A stretch of DNA of 64,000 nt from Ohessyouella blattaphilus. GTDB taxonomy: Bacteria > Bacillota > Clostridia > Lachnospirales > Lachnospiraceae. The notes below the pieces were generated by a model that searched no databases, was not told the DNA's origin, and saw nothing but the letters and a program-made list of their open reading frames with translations. The translations under genes and the position numbers were made by a program. Position 1 is the first letter of the stretch. Every line of letters begins with the position of its first letter. Below, one piece after another: positions 8,925 to 15,829 of the stretch. Location of the stretch: contig NZ_JAMXOC010000001.1 of assembly GCF_024721265.1 (NCBI RefSeq), positions 372,001 to 436,000 of the forward strand, given 5' to 3'.

Positions 8925-8960
8925 CAAAAAAAGGCCACCAAAATCCTATCGGATTCGGTG
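8925..8960 (-). terminator. Intrinsic terminator in the mgtE leader
   Basis: On the minus strand CACCGAATCC-GATA-GGATTTTGGTG is followed by GCC and a run of seven T. It lies 34 bp before the mgtE start and so would act as an attenuator. Confidence 0.8.
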
Positions 8961-9112
8961 ACACAGGAAAAAAGACCTATTAGCAGATTATCTTCTTCTA
9001 AAAGGTGAATTTGACATGAACCGAGTCCGATTTTTAGTTTTTAAGTTACAACTTCGTCCCGAACTACCTTCCATGAAAATTCACCTACCTTAAAATTTGT
9101 TATTCTTTGGAC
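8925..9112 (-). promoter_or_regulatory. Structured mgtE leader, candidate metal-sensing riboswitch of unclear class
   Basis: Between the promoter and mgtE the transcript contains a long-range stem: GGTGAATTT (from 9085-9077) pairs with AAATTCACC (9012-9004), extended by CATG/CATG. An AAGTTGTAACTT inner arm and a terminator hairpin follow. This promoter, aptamer-like stem and terminator arrangement is typical of riboswitches. The gene it controls suggests Mg2+ sensing. The 5' TAGGTGA resembles the M-box start, but the other conserved M-box blocks were not recognised, so the class is left open. Confidence 0.55.
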
Positions 9113-9118
9113 TGTTTC

Positions 9119-9148
9119 AGTCTATCTGAAAATAGCGATGATTGTCAA
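9119..9148 (-). promoter_or_regulatory. Promoter of the mgtE leader transcript
   Basis: On the minus strand TTGACA (9143-9148) and TAGACT (9119-9124) are separated by 18 bp. Confidence 0.7.
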
Positions 9149-9255
9149 CTATTTTATCATCTTTCTTATCTCCTTTTCCTCCTTCTGTAATCGCTTAACT
9201 ATTTTTTCTAAATGACGCCTTCGGTCAATCTTTCTTCTAGCATCTTATGCCCTCC

Positions 9256-9403
9256 TTACACCACAAATATCTTTTTTTCAATTCTTTGTGGTGTAACACC
9301 CCCTTAATTTATAAAAACCTAAAACGATTTTTGGCAATCGTTTCATTTTTTTTAATTTTTATGCAACGATATCAATAATCGTTGCGCAACGATTGGAACG
9401 ATT
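9256..9403. other. Gene-free stretch with clustered palindromes and a possible mini-ORF
   Basis: This lies between the mgtE promoter and the deoR terminator. A 12-bp inverted repeat TTACACCACAAA/TTTGTGGTGTAA lies at 9256-9267 and 9285-9296. AAACGAT/ATCGTTT lies at 9322-9343, GCAACGAT/ATCGTTGC at 9363-9385, and two further AACGATT copies at 9388-9403. On the minus strand TTGCCA and TTATAA with a 17-bp spacer form a promoter candidate overlapping the first ACGAT palindrome. Downstream an AAGGAGGG site precedes an 11-codon frame (MLEERLTEGVI, about 9211-9246). I see no full gene. It may be an operator region or the residue of a lost gene. Confidence 0.5.
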
Positions 9404-9424
9404 ATCCAAACAATTAACTTCACG

Positions 9425-9452
9425 CAAAAAACGAGCCGCTTATCGCGACTCG
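9425..9452 (-). terminator. Terminator at the end of the microcompartment operon
   Basis: On the minus strand CGAGTCGCGATAAGCGGCTCG is a stem-loop immediately followed by TTTTTT, 43 bp after the deoR stop. Confidence 0.85.
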
Positions 9453-9494
9453 CCTCTTAGGTCAATTATTACCACAGTTGTCGGTAATCTCTAT

Positions 9495-10259
9495 TTATTC
9501 TGGATAAAGGCATTCAATCTCGTATTCACTAAAGATCTGCAGCCACTTATCACTTGGTTTTGTATCTGTCACGACGGTTGTAATGCTGCTTAGACCACAA
9601 ATCTGGGTAAAGGCAATCTCGTCGAACTTACTACTATCAGCGGCTAGGATTTTCTCCGTTCCGCTATCTAGCATGGTTTGTTTATTGTTAGCGTGAAGCT
9701 CATCGGAATCAGTAATCCCTGCCTTAATATTCACCCCTTTACAAGAGATAATGGATTTATCCACATGGTGAGCTCTTAGCATTTTGTCTGTCTGTGGACC
9801 TACCAGGGCAAAGGAGCCTTCTCTTGATAGACCGCCGGTGGAGATTACATTCCAGTCGCTCTTTTCAAAGAGTTCAATGATAATCTCGATGGAGTTGGTG
9901 ATAATCGTAAGATCCTTTTTATCCTTTAAAGCCTTTGCGATAAACACCGCTGTCGAAGAAGCGTCAAGCATCAGGCTATCCCCATCGTGAACCAGCTTAT
10001 TGACTAGTTCTGCTAGCTGCTGCTTTTCCGTTACGTTGCGGTTCTTACGGACGTTAAAGGGCACCTCAAGTCCGGCGTTCTCGTTGATAACAGCGCCGCC
10101 GTAACTTTTAATCGCAAACCCGTCATTTTCTAGCTTTTCTAGGTCTCTTCGAATCGTTTCTTCCGAGACGTTGTAGATACGACTTAACTCGCCTACTACC
10201 ACCCGTTTTTCTGCTTTTAGTTTCTCTAAGATCTCATTTCTTCTCTCAATTGCCAGCAT
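9495..10259 (-). CDS. DeoR-family transcriptional regulator of the BMC locus
   Basis: The 254-residue protein has an N-terminal DeoR helix-turn-helix (residues 1-57, with SEETIRRDLEKLENDG) and a C-terminal DeoRC sensor domain with the family segments DSLMLDASSTA and ITNS that usually bind a phosphorylated sugar. It is the last gene of the BMC unit, 17 bp after the PduT-like gene. Fuculose- or rhamnulose-1-phosphate is a reasonable effector, by analogy with fucose-type DeoR regulators and from the aldolase in the locus. Direct targets are not shown by the sequence, although an ATCGTTG element is found both near the main BMC promoter and in the palindrome cluster at 9363-9385. Confidence 0.9.
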   Translation of the reverse strand: MLAIERRNEILEKLKAEKRVVVGELSRIYNVSEETIRRDLEKLENDGFAIKSYGGAVINENAGLEVPFNVRKNRNVTEKQQLAELVNKLVHDGDSLMLDASSTAVFIAKALKDKKDLTIITNSIEIIIELFEKSDWNVISTGGLSREGSFALVGPQTDKMLRAHHVDKSIISCKGVNIKAGITDSDELHANNKQTMLDSGTEKILAADSSKFDEIAFTQICGLSSITTVVTDTKPSDKWLQIFSEYEIECLYPE

Positions 10260-10276
10260 CTAAGCCTCTCCTTGTC

Positions 10277-10825
10277 CTATAAAATTGCATCTCTCACTTT
10301 CGGATCTGGGTGAGCGATTACGGTCGAATCGGCATACATACCGCCTTCTTGAATCGATTGTTTTGCCCGGTCTACGGCCGCCTGGACAGCAGACACTTCG
10401 CCCGTTAACATAAAGTAAGATTTGCCGCACATTCCCCTGGCGATTCTTAGTTCAATCAAATCAACAATCGCTGTCTTCGCGGCTTCATCAGCAGCAACGA
10501 TAATGGAAGTAGCATCATAGGTCTCCACAATTCCCAGAGCAGAAACGTCTTCAATCGTTGTGGCTGCATAGATTGCTGGAAAAATCGACTCATGAGGATT
10601 TCCAAGGACAAAGCTATTGATATAGTGATTTGCGTGAGTTGTAACAGCCGCATCAACAGCTGCTTTTACAGCGCTTAAATCACCGGTAACAATGGCAATA
10701 TACTTCCCGGGACAAACTGTCTGTGCTTCGACAATGCTGACTTCCGAGGTTTTTACCATGGTATCTACCGCAGTAATACCAGAAGCAACCGTCCTGTATT
10801 CAATCATTCCTATTGCCTTACTCAT
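10277..10825 (-). CDS. pduT: BMC trimeric shell protein, PduT-like with Fe-S pore cysteine
   Basis: The 182-residue protein contains two tandem BMC domains (about 3-85 and 95-175), giving a pseudohexameric trimer. The first domain has Cys38 in the pore-loop segment TVCPGKY, at the same position as the residue that binds a [4Fe-4S] cluster at the centre of PduT trimers. It lies next to the PduS-like flavo-iron-sulfur protein, its usual partner, so the pair may carry electrons across the shell. GAAGGGA precedes the ATG. Confidence 0.92.
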   Translation of the reverse strand: MSKAIGMIEYRTVASGITAVDTMVKTSEVSIVEAQTVCPGKYIAIVTGDLSAVKAAVDAAVTTHANHYINSFVLGNPHESIFPAIYAATTIEDVSALGIVETYDATSIIVAADEAAKTAIVDLIELRIARGMCGKSYFMLTGEVSAVQAAVDRAKQSIQEGGMYADSTVIAHPDPKVRDAIL

Positions 10826-10840
10826 ATCTTTCGTCCCTTC

Positions 10841-12163
10841 CTATCCTTGAATCGTAATAAATCTATCATCTACAGTACCCACTGTTCCGGAGATAGTGGC
10901 GTGAATTCCCACGCTTAACCCCTTCCCAGGTTCAGCAATCAATTGCCCTTTTTTCACTTTATCGCCAACTTTAACAATCGCCTTGGCAGGAGCACCAATA
11001 TGCTGACTTAGTAGAATTTTAACCGCTTTAACACCTTGCTCTTTTTCGTCAAGGGGTGCATCTTTATTATACTTTACTAAGTCAAGTCGTGCCATTAGTC
11101 TTTTCATCGGCACCTTTCGATATTCTCTTTCTGGACCCACTGGCTTTGGCGTTACTTGTGGCATCGGTACGCCATTTGCCTTTAGTTGCCCTTTGTATTC
11201 GGTCATTAAAGTTCTTGGTGAGAGGCCTTGGAAGCAAGAATACAGTTCGCAAAGCCCACAAGAACAACAAAAATACGTATTGAGAAAAATATTTGGATCT
11301 TGAACGTCTTTAAACGTCGCCGCCCGCATAAACAAATGGGGTTCAATGGGATGACCCAAACGATTACGAGGACATAAATCCGTACACATCGAACAGTTAC
11401 AACAGCTAGCAGCTGCACGCTTTAAATCGATGGAAGAATTGCTTCTTTTACGCTCCACCAGATAATGATCCTCAGGCAGTACTAAAATCGCATTGGTAGT
11501 CTTTGTCACTGGCTGAGAGCCCACACCGATATTTCCCATCATCGGTCCCCCGACAAAATATACCGGGTTCTTCGTTGTTACACCGCCAGCCATCGCTACC
11601 ACTTCATCTAAGGTGGTGCCAAGCGGTACTTTTACCGTGATTGGCTGTTCTACTTCGGCAACTACTGAGACGTACTTCTCCGTTACCGGCCCTTGACCTG
11701 ATAGGGCTCGGTAGGCGTTGTAGACGGTTTCTACATTAAAGACTGCCACTCCACTTTCAATAGGCAACCCTCCAGGTCTAACAACTTTGCCGGTCACCTC
11801 GTAGATTAGAACCACTTCATCACCTGCAGGGTAGACTTCGTCCAAGAGACCAAGGCGAACGTTTGGATAAGCACCGAGAACATCGTTTAGCGCTTTGATT
11901 GTATCTTTATAATGTTTTTTGATGCCGATAATTATTTCTTTAGCGCCTACTGTCTCACCAATCAAATGAAAGGTATCAACGATTTCCTTCGCGTATTTTT
12001 TTAATAATTGTTGGTGTAAACGCAGAAGTGGCTCACACTCGGCACAGTTAAGAATAATGGTTTCTGCTTTCTCGGAAAGCTTGGCGTACGTAGGAAAGCC
12101 AGCCCCGCCGGCACCTACTACCCCTTTTTCCTGCAGAATACTACTTAATTCTTTAATATCCAT
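10841..12163 (-). CDS. pduS: PduS-like RnfC-family flavin/iron-sulfur oxidoreductase
   Basis: The 440-residue protein resembles RnfC and PduS. An N-terminal GAGGAGFPTYAKL (residues 17-29) belongs to the FMN/NADH-binding domain, followed by an SLBB domain. Two ferredoxin-type clusters come from Cys254/257/260/264 and Cys299/302/305/310. The C-terminal part (about 385-440) is a barrel-like RnfC segment. In propanediol microcompartments PduS feeds electrons to lumen redox enzymes. Here no B12 dehydratase exists, so a cobalamin reductase role is unlikely. NADH or electron balance across the shell through the adjacent PduT-like trimer is the likely job (inference). Confidence 0.9.
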   Translation of the reverse strand: MDIKELSSILQEKGVVGAGGAGFPTYAKLSEKAETIILNCAECEPLLRLHQQLLKKYAKEIVDTFHLIGETVGAKEIIIGIKKHYKDTIKALNDVLGAYPNVRLGLLDEVYPAGDEVVLIYEVTGKVVRPGGLPIESGVAVFNVETVYNAYRALSGQGPVTEKYVSVVAEVEQPITVKVPLGTTLDEVVAMAGGVTTKNPVYFVGGPMMGNIGVGSQPVTKTTNAILVLPEDHYLVERKRSNSSIDLKRAAASCCNCSMCTDLCPRNRLGHPIEPHLFMRAATFKDVQDPNIFLNTYFCCSCGLCELYSCFQGLSPRTLMTEYKGQLKANGVPMPQVTPKPVGPEREYRKVPMKRLMARLDLVKYNKDAPLDEKEQGVKAVKILLSQHIGAPAKAIVKVGDKVKKGQLIAEPGKGLSVGIHATISGTVGTVDDRFITIQG

Positions 12164-12167
12164 TCGC

Positions 12168-12434
12168 TTACTCCAGTCCTATTCCTTCATCGATGATACC
12201 CACAATTGCAGCATCTACCGGAGCATCACTCATTCCGGTGCCCACTCTCGCGGCGCTGCCAGTAGATACAAGAACAACTTCACCGATACCAGCGCCGATT
12301 TTATCTACGGCAACCAGTCTTGCTCCGCTCTTTTTCATTTCATCTAAAGGTTCGATAATCATAAATTTATTACCGACCAAACTATCACATTTGCGAGTGG
12401 AAACTACGCTTCCTACAACTTTTCCTATCAGCAT
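12168..12434 (-). CDS. BMC pentameric vertex protein (EutN/CcmL family)
   Basis: The 88-residue protein starts MLIGKVVGSVVSTRK and contains GARLVAVDKIGAGIGEVVLV, the conserved core of the EutN/CcmL family. Such proteins form pentamers that cap the vertices of the shell. The length is normal. It follows pduL by 25 bp and precedes the PduS-like gene by 4 bp. Only one vertex gene is visible in this locus, so closed shells probably depend on it. Confidence 0.93.
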   Translation of the reverse strand: MLIGKVVGSVVSTRKCDSLVGNKFMIIEPLDEMKKSGARLVAVDKIGAGIGEVVLVSTGSAARVGTGMSDAPVDAAIVGIIDEGIGLE

Positions 12435-12459
12435 AAGTTCTTCCTTTCTCTGAATTGCC

Positions 12460-13107
12460 TTACTTTACAATTCGTAACTTATCTCCTGTACGAATGCTAG
12501 CTGCATTGGCCTCATCCGTGTCGATATGCATCTCTAAGGTAAAGCTTTCATCCACACGTACTTGGACGTGATTAAAAGTAGTACCCCTTTCGTTGTCCGC
12601 CACTACTGATACTTCTTGATTATCAGTAACACCGGCAGCCATGGCATCCGCTGGTGCCATATGAATATGGCGCTTAGCTATGATACAGCCTTCATTTAGA
12701 TATACCACGCCTTTTGGTCCCACAAGGGCAATCGGCGCTGAACCTTTCGTATCACCAGACTCTCTAATAGGAGCCGGTACCCCGAGCTTTACGGCGTCGG
12801 TCTTTGATACTTCTACTTGTGAGCCTTTTCGCACAGGGCCTAAAATTCTCACATTCTCTATCGCTCTTAGCTTAAGGCCAACAATCGTTACCACTTCATT
12901 GGCAGCGTATTGTCCTCCCATCAGCTCTTTTTTCTTAGTTAATTGATACCCTTTGCCAAATAGTTTTTCTAAATGCTCCTGGGTTAAATGTACGTGTCTG
13001 GCAGATACGCCTACAGGTACGTAAAAATCTTGCTCTTTAAACGCCTCTTTTTTATCAAGGGCTTCGATTACCATTCTGGTTATAACTGCAACATTATCAC
13101 TATTCAT
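12460..13107 (-). CDS. pduL: Phosphate propanoyltransferase PduL with encapsulation peptide
   Basis: The 215-residue protein has two PduL domains with zinc-binding motifs SARHVHL (His38, His40) and AKRHIHM (His147, His149). It converts propionyl-CoA and phosphate to propionyl-phosphate and CoA, recycling CoA inside the shell. Residues 1-18 (NSDNVAVITRMVIEALDK) form an amphipathic helix separated from the core by a short linker, a typical encapsulation peptide. It follows a BMC-H gene across a GC-rich palindrome at 13136-13174. CAGGAG precedes the start. Confidence 0.93.
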   Translation of the reverse strand: MNSDNVAVITRMVIEALDKKEAFKEQDFYVPVGVSARHVHLTQEHLEKLFGKGYQLTKKKELMGGQYAANEVVTIVGLKLRAIENVRILGPVRKGSQVEVSKTDAVKLGVPAPIRESGDTKGSAPIALVGPKGVVYLNEGCIIAKRHIHMAPADAMAAGVTDNQEVSVVADNERGTTFNHVQVRVDESFTLEMHIDTDEANAASIRTGDKLRIVK

Positions 13108-13135
13108 AGTTTAACTCCTGTCACGCGCTATGCGC

Positions 13136-13174
13136 TTGGGGACGGGGTTTTTTTCGAAAAAACTCCGTCCCCAA
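13136..13174. repeat. Intercistronic palindrome (TTGGGGACGG type)
   Basis: TTGGGGACGGGGTTTTTTT and AAAAAACTCCGTCCCCAA form a near-perfect stem with a two-base loop between the BMC-H gene and pduL. A small GCGC-TAT-GCGC palindrome abuts it. The stem may act as a partial terminator or as an RNA-stability element that sets shell-to-enzyme ratios. It could also be a dispersed palindromic unit. Confidence 0.8.
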
Positions 13175-13188
13175 TGATTTCCTTCTAC

Positions 13189-13611
13189 CTATTTAAGAGT
13201 TGGAAGAATTTTCTCTACATCGTTGTGTGGTCTTGGGATTACGTGAGTTGCTACCAATTCACCAAGGCGACCAGCTGATTCTGCTCCAGATTCAACTGCA
13301 GACTTAACTGCACCAACATCTCCGCGAACCATAACACTTACAAGTCCTGAACCAATTCTTTCAGTTCCTACTAAAGATACGTTAGCTGCTTTTAACATTG
13401 TATCAGCTGCTTCAATTGCTGCTACCAAACCACGGGTTTCCACCATACCTAATGCTTCTTGTGCCATTCTTTTTTCCTCCTTTTGTTCTGATAAAGAATT
13501 ACTTGCACCATTTGTTGCTTTTTGTACTCTTGCTATTGTTTTCGCAGGCGCCTTCGCTGTGGTTGATCTCTTTGCGGGCGCGCCGCTCTTCGTTTGTTTT
13601 GACTCTGCCAT
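13189..13611 (-). CDS. BMC-H hexameric shell protein with basic N-terminal extension and second internal start
   Basis: The C-terminal 92 residues are a BMC-H shell domain ([14 protein letters not shown] to PTLK) with the pore-loop segment ERIGSGL. The long form has 140 residues; its first 48 are rich in Lys, Ala, Ser and Thr, with no hydrophobic segment. Two starts are well supported: ATG at 13611 with AGGAGG 9 bp before it, and ATG at 13467 with AGGAGG 8 bp before it, inside the same frame. The short form is about 90% identical to the BMC-H at 13944-14222. Two products, as for PduB and PduB', are likely. The extension may face the lumen or bind other components (inference). Confidence 0.85.
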   Translation of the reverse strand: MAESKQTKSGAPAKRSTTAKAPAKTIARVQKATNGASNSLSEQKEEKRMAQEALGMVETRGLVAAIEAADTMLKAANVSLVGTERIGSGLVSVMVRGDVGAVKSAVESGAESAGRLGELVATHVIPRPHNDVEKILPTLK

Positions 13612-13624
13612 TTGTCTGAGCCTC

Positions 13625-13909
13625 CTAATCTACACGGTTAACGCTTGAATTAATAATCTTAATTACCTCTTCGTGGGGGCTAGGAATCACGCATGATCCT
13701 GCCGGTTTGATGAGGGCAGTATTATTTGCGCTTTCGATTGCCTGCGTAACTGCGGATACATTCCCTTTAATGATTACCGTAACCAGACGGCCGCCCAATT
13801 TCTTTTCCCATGTGACTAGCTCTACACTTGCAGTCTTGCACATCACATCAATCGCGTTAATCGCCGCTGTAGTACTAGGGATTTCAAAAAATCCGTATGA
13901 CTCTCCCAT
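13625..13909 (-). CDS. BMC-H hexameric shell protein, divergent paralogue
   Basis: The 94-residue protein has a single BMC domain ([20 protein letters not shown] onward). It differs from the other shell hexamers: the pore-adjacent segment reads [10 protein letters not shown] and a Cys precedes the VIPSPHEEV segment. The start at 13909 is chosen because AAGGAG lies 6 bp upstream; an in-frame TTG or ATG further upstream lacks a site. The gene lies 13 bp before the long BMC-H gene. The different pore suggests a different metabolite selectivity, but this is inference. Confidence 0.88.
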   Translation of the reverse strand: MGESYGFFEIPSTTAAINAIDVMCKTASVELVTWEKKLGGRLVTVIIKGNVSAVTQAIESANNTALIKPAGSCVIPSPHEEVIKIINSSVNRVD

Positions 13910-13943
13910 CTTCGTCTCCTTCCGCCGCGTATCTATCACCTTA

Positions 13944-14222
13944 TTATTTAAGTGTCGGAAGAATTTTCTCTACGTCGTTGTGAGGTCTTGGAATTACGTG
14001 AGTTGCTACTAATTCGCCAAGTCTTCCGGCTGCATCTGCTCCCGATTCAACGGCTGCTTTTACTGCACCTACGTCTCCACGAACCATAACGCTTACTAGG
14101 CCAGAACCGATTTTTTCAGTTCCTACTAAAGATACTTCTGCTGCTTTTGTCATTGCGTCAGCTGCTTCGATTGCTGCTGTTAAACCACGTGTTTCGATCA
14201 TTCCTAATGCTTCTTGTGCCAT
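13944..14222 (-). CDS. BMC-H major hexameric shell protein
   Basis: The 92-residue protein is a canonical BMC-H ([14 protein letters not shown], pore segment EKIGSGL, C-terminal PTLK). It differs from the short form of the 13189-13611 gene at only nine positions, so the two arose by recent duplication or are kept alike by conversion. It is likely a main facet component. AGGAGG precedes the ATG. Confidence 0.94.
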   Translation of the reverse strand: MAQEALGMIETRGLTAAIEAADAMTKAAEVSLVGTEKIGSGLVSVMVRGDVGAVKAAVESGADAAGRLGELVATHVIPRPHNDVEKILPTLK

Positions 14223-14235
14223 TTTTCAAATCCTC

Positions 14236-14583
14236 CTAGACTTCTTTTGTTTGTTTTTTATTAGTGCCACTGCCTTTATCAAAGGCGTTAAGCTTTAACA
14301 TCTTCTCAGTTCCTTCATCCGGTCTGGCAATTGCATACTCTGTTACGACCCCGGATAATTCGTTCGCCCGATTTTTAGCGGCTTCGAGAGCGGCCTCCAC
14401 ATCGGCTATATCACCGCGAAACTTAATCATAACAATGAGGGGAACGGGAAGTTCATCCGCGTTTCCAGGTTTATTTTTATCAAAAGGCTCTAGCGTTACA
14501 TTCCCGGCTTTACATCCGGCGTCTGCCGCTGCGAAAGCGGTGGCTAGGCCAAAAACCTCAATCATTCCTACTGCTTTATGCAT
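14236..14583 (-). CDS. BMC-H shell protein with extended loop and basic C-terminal tail
   Basis: The 115-residue protein has a BMC domain (HKAVGMIEVFGLATAFAAAD) with about eight extra residues in the loop before the central strand (FDKNKPGNADELPVPLIV). The C-terminal tail is polar and Lys-rich (KGSGTNKKQTKEV). The ATG at 14583 has GAGGTG upstream; a TTG just before it is less likely. It is a minor shell hexamer whose loop insertion may alter the pore or inter-tile contacts. Confidence 0.88.
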   Translation of the reverse strand: MHKAVGMIEVFGLATAFAAADAGCKAGNVTLEPFDKNKPGNADELPVPLIVMIKFRGDIADVEAALEAAKNRANELSGVVTEYAIARPDEGTEKMLKLNAFDKGSGTNKKQTKEV

Positions 14584-14600
14584 CAATTTTTCACCTCAAC

Positions 14601-15812
14601 CTATTTGTTGATAATTGCTATCTTAAGGCCTTCCATGCGAAGGTTTGTCTCGTGAGCTTCATTGATTTCTTCAAGTGGAAATTCGTGAGAGATCAAATCG
14701 TCAAGAGGTAGACCAATCGCTTTTGCTCTCTTTAGGAAATCAAAGGTCGTTGCATAATCTCTCAAAGTATACACCCAAGAGCCGACTAAGGTAATCTCTT
14801 TTGAGCATAAATCAAAGTGAGGATTAATGGTTGCATCGCCACCGTTGATGAAAAATCCTAACTCGCAAAGACCGCCGCCGTTTCTAATAAACTTGTAAAT
14901 ATTTGCATGAGCAATCGGTGAACCGGTACATTGGAAAGCAAAGTCTGCTAAGTGACCGCCGAAAGCTGCTTTTACACCTTCTGCCAACTCTTCAATGCCG
15001 TTGTGATCTTTAAAGTTTACAGAATTATCTGCGCCCATTCGTTTCGCAAAGTCGAGACGTTTTTGTTCACCGTCTACAGCTACGATGTTTTCAATTCCCA
15101 TGGTCCGTAGAATCGCGATACAGATAAGACCAATCGGTCCACATCCCTGGACAACTACGCGAGAGTTGAAGCGAAGAATACCTGTTGTCTTGGCTCTTTC
15201 CACTGCGTGAATAAGTACCGCACAAGGCTCGATTAGGATTCTTGATTTTAAATCTAAGTCGCTGACGTTGAAGACAGAAGACCCTTCCCGAATCAAAATG
15301 TAATCGCCAAACCAACCGTTGAGATGGATATCATCGTCTGGTAATAGGCCGTAAACATCAGCGCCGCCTACGTTTTGTTTATTTAAGTCAAACATGGTAA
15401 TCGCCGGATCATCTTTAAAAATCATACAGGTAACCACTTTATCACCAAGGTTTAGAGGCTTGCCGGCGCTATCAACCTTGACATTCTTACCCATCTTCAC
15501 GATTTCCCCAGTTCCTTCATGACCAAGCACAACGGGAATTAGGTTAAAAGGATCGTTTTTAAACTCATGAGCATCCGTTCCACAGATCCCGCAGCCTTCT
15601 ACTTTTACTAGAATATCGCCGTCTCCTACTGGAGGAATCGGGTACTCTTTCAGTTCGTAGTGCTTAAGGGCTGTTAGCATTGCTACTTTTGAAGTAGCAG
15701 GAATGCTACCGTTTGCTTTGTTATTGCTTGTAGAAGCACTACTGGCAGAACCGCTCATATTTTCGAGGACCTGCTTTACAATAGCTTCTACATTTGCAGA
15801 ATTCATTTCCAT
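14601..15812 (-). CDS. Zinc-type (MDR) alcohol dehydrogenase with encapsulation peptide
   Basis: The 403-residue protein begins with an amphipathic segment (MEMNSANVEAIVKQVLENMS) and a Ser/Ala/Asn-rich linker, typical of an encapsulation peptide, then a medium-chain dehydrogenase. It has the catalytic-zinc segment EGCGICGTDAHE and GHEGTGEI, and the nucleotide-binding GCGPIGL. The structural-zinc Cys4 lobe found in many family members is not visible. It likely interconverts propionaldehyde and propanol to regenerate NAD+ in the lumen, or reduces lactaldehyde to 1,2-propanediol. The start at 15812 has TAGGAGG upstream. Confidence 0.9.
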   Translation of the reverse strand: MEMNSANVEAIVKQVLENMSGSASSASTSNNKANGSIPATSKVAMLTALKHYELKEYPIPPVGDGDILVKVEGCGICGTDAHEFKNDPFNLIPVVLGHEGTGEIVKMGKNVKVDSAGKPLNLGDKVVTCMIFKDDPAITMFDLNKQNVGGADVYGLLPDDDIHLNGWFGDYILIREGSSVFNVSDLDLKSRILIEPCAVLIHAVERAKTTGILRFNSRVVVQGCGPIGLICIAILRTMGIENIVAVDGEQKRLDFAKRMGADNSVNFKDHNGIEELAEGVKAAFGGHLADFAFQCTGSPIAHANIYKFIRNGGGLCELGFFINGGDATINPHFDLCSKEITLVGSWVYTLRDYATTFDFLKRAKAIGLPLDDLISHEFPLEEINEAHETNLRMEGLKIAIINK

Positions 15813-15829
15813 TATCTTTCCTCCTATAT

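Noticed and set aside
9004-9085. Straightforward M-box riboswitch call
   Set aside because: Only the TAGGTGA start resembles the consensus. The other conserved blocks were not seen, so only an unclassified leader is reported.
10841-12163. Rnf complex subunit C
   Set aside because: No other rnf genes are present and the gene is flanked by PduT-like and EutN-like shell genes, so a PduS-like role fits better.
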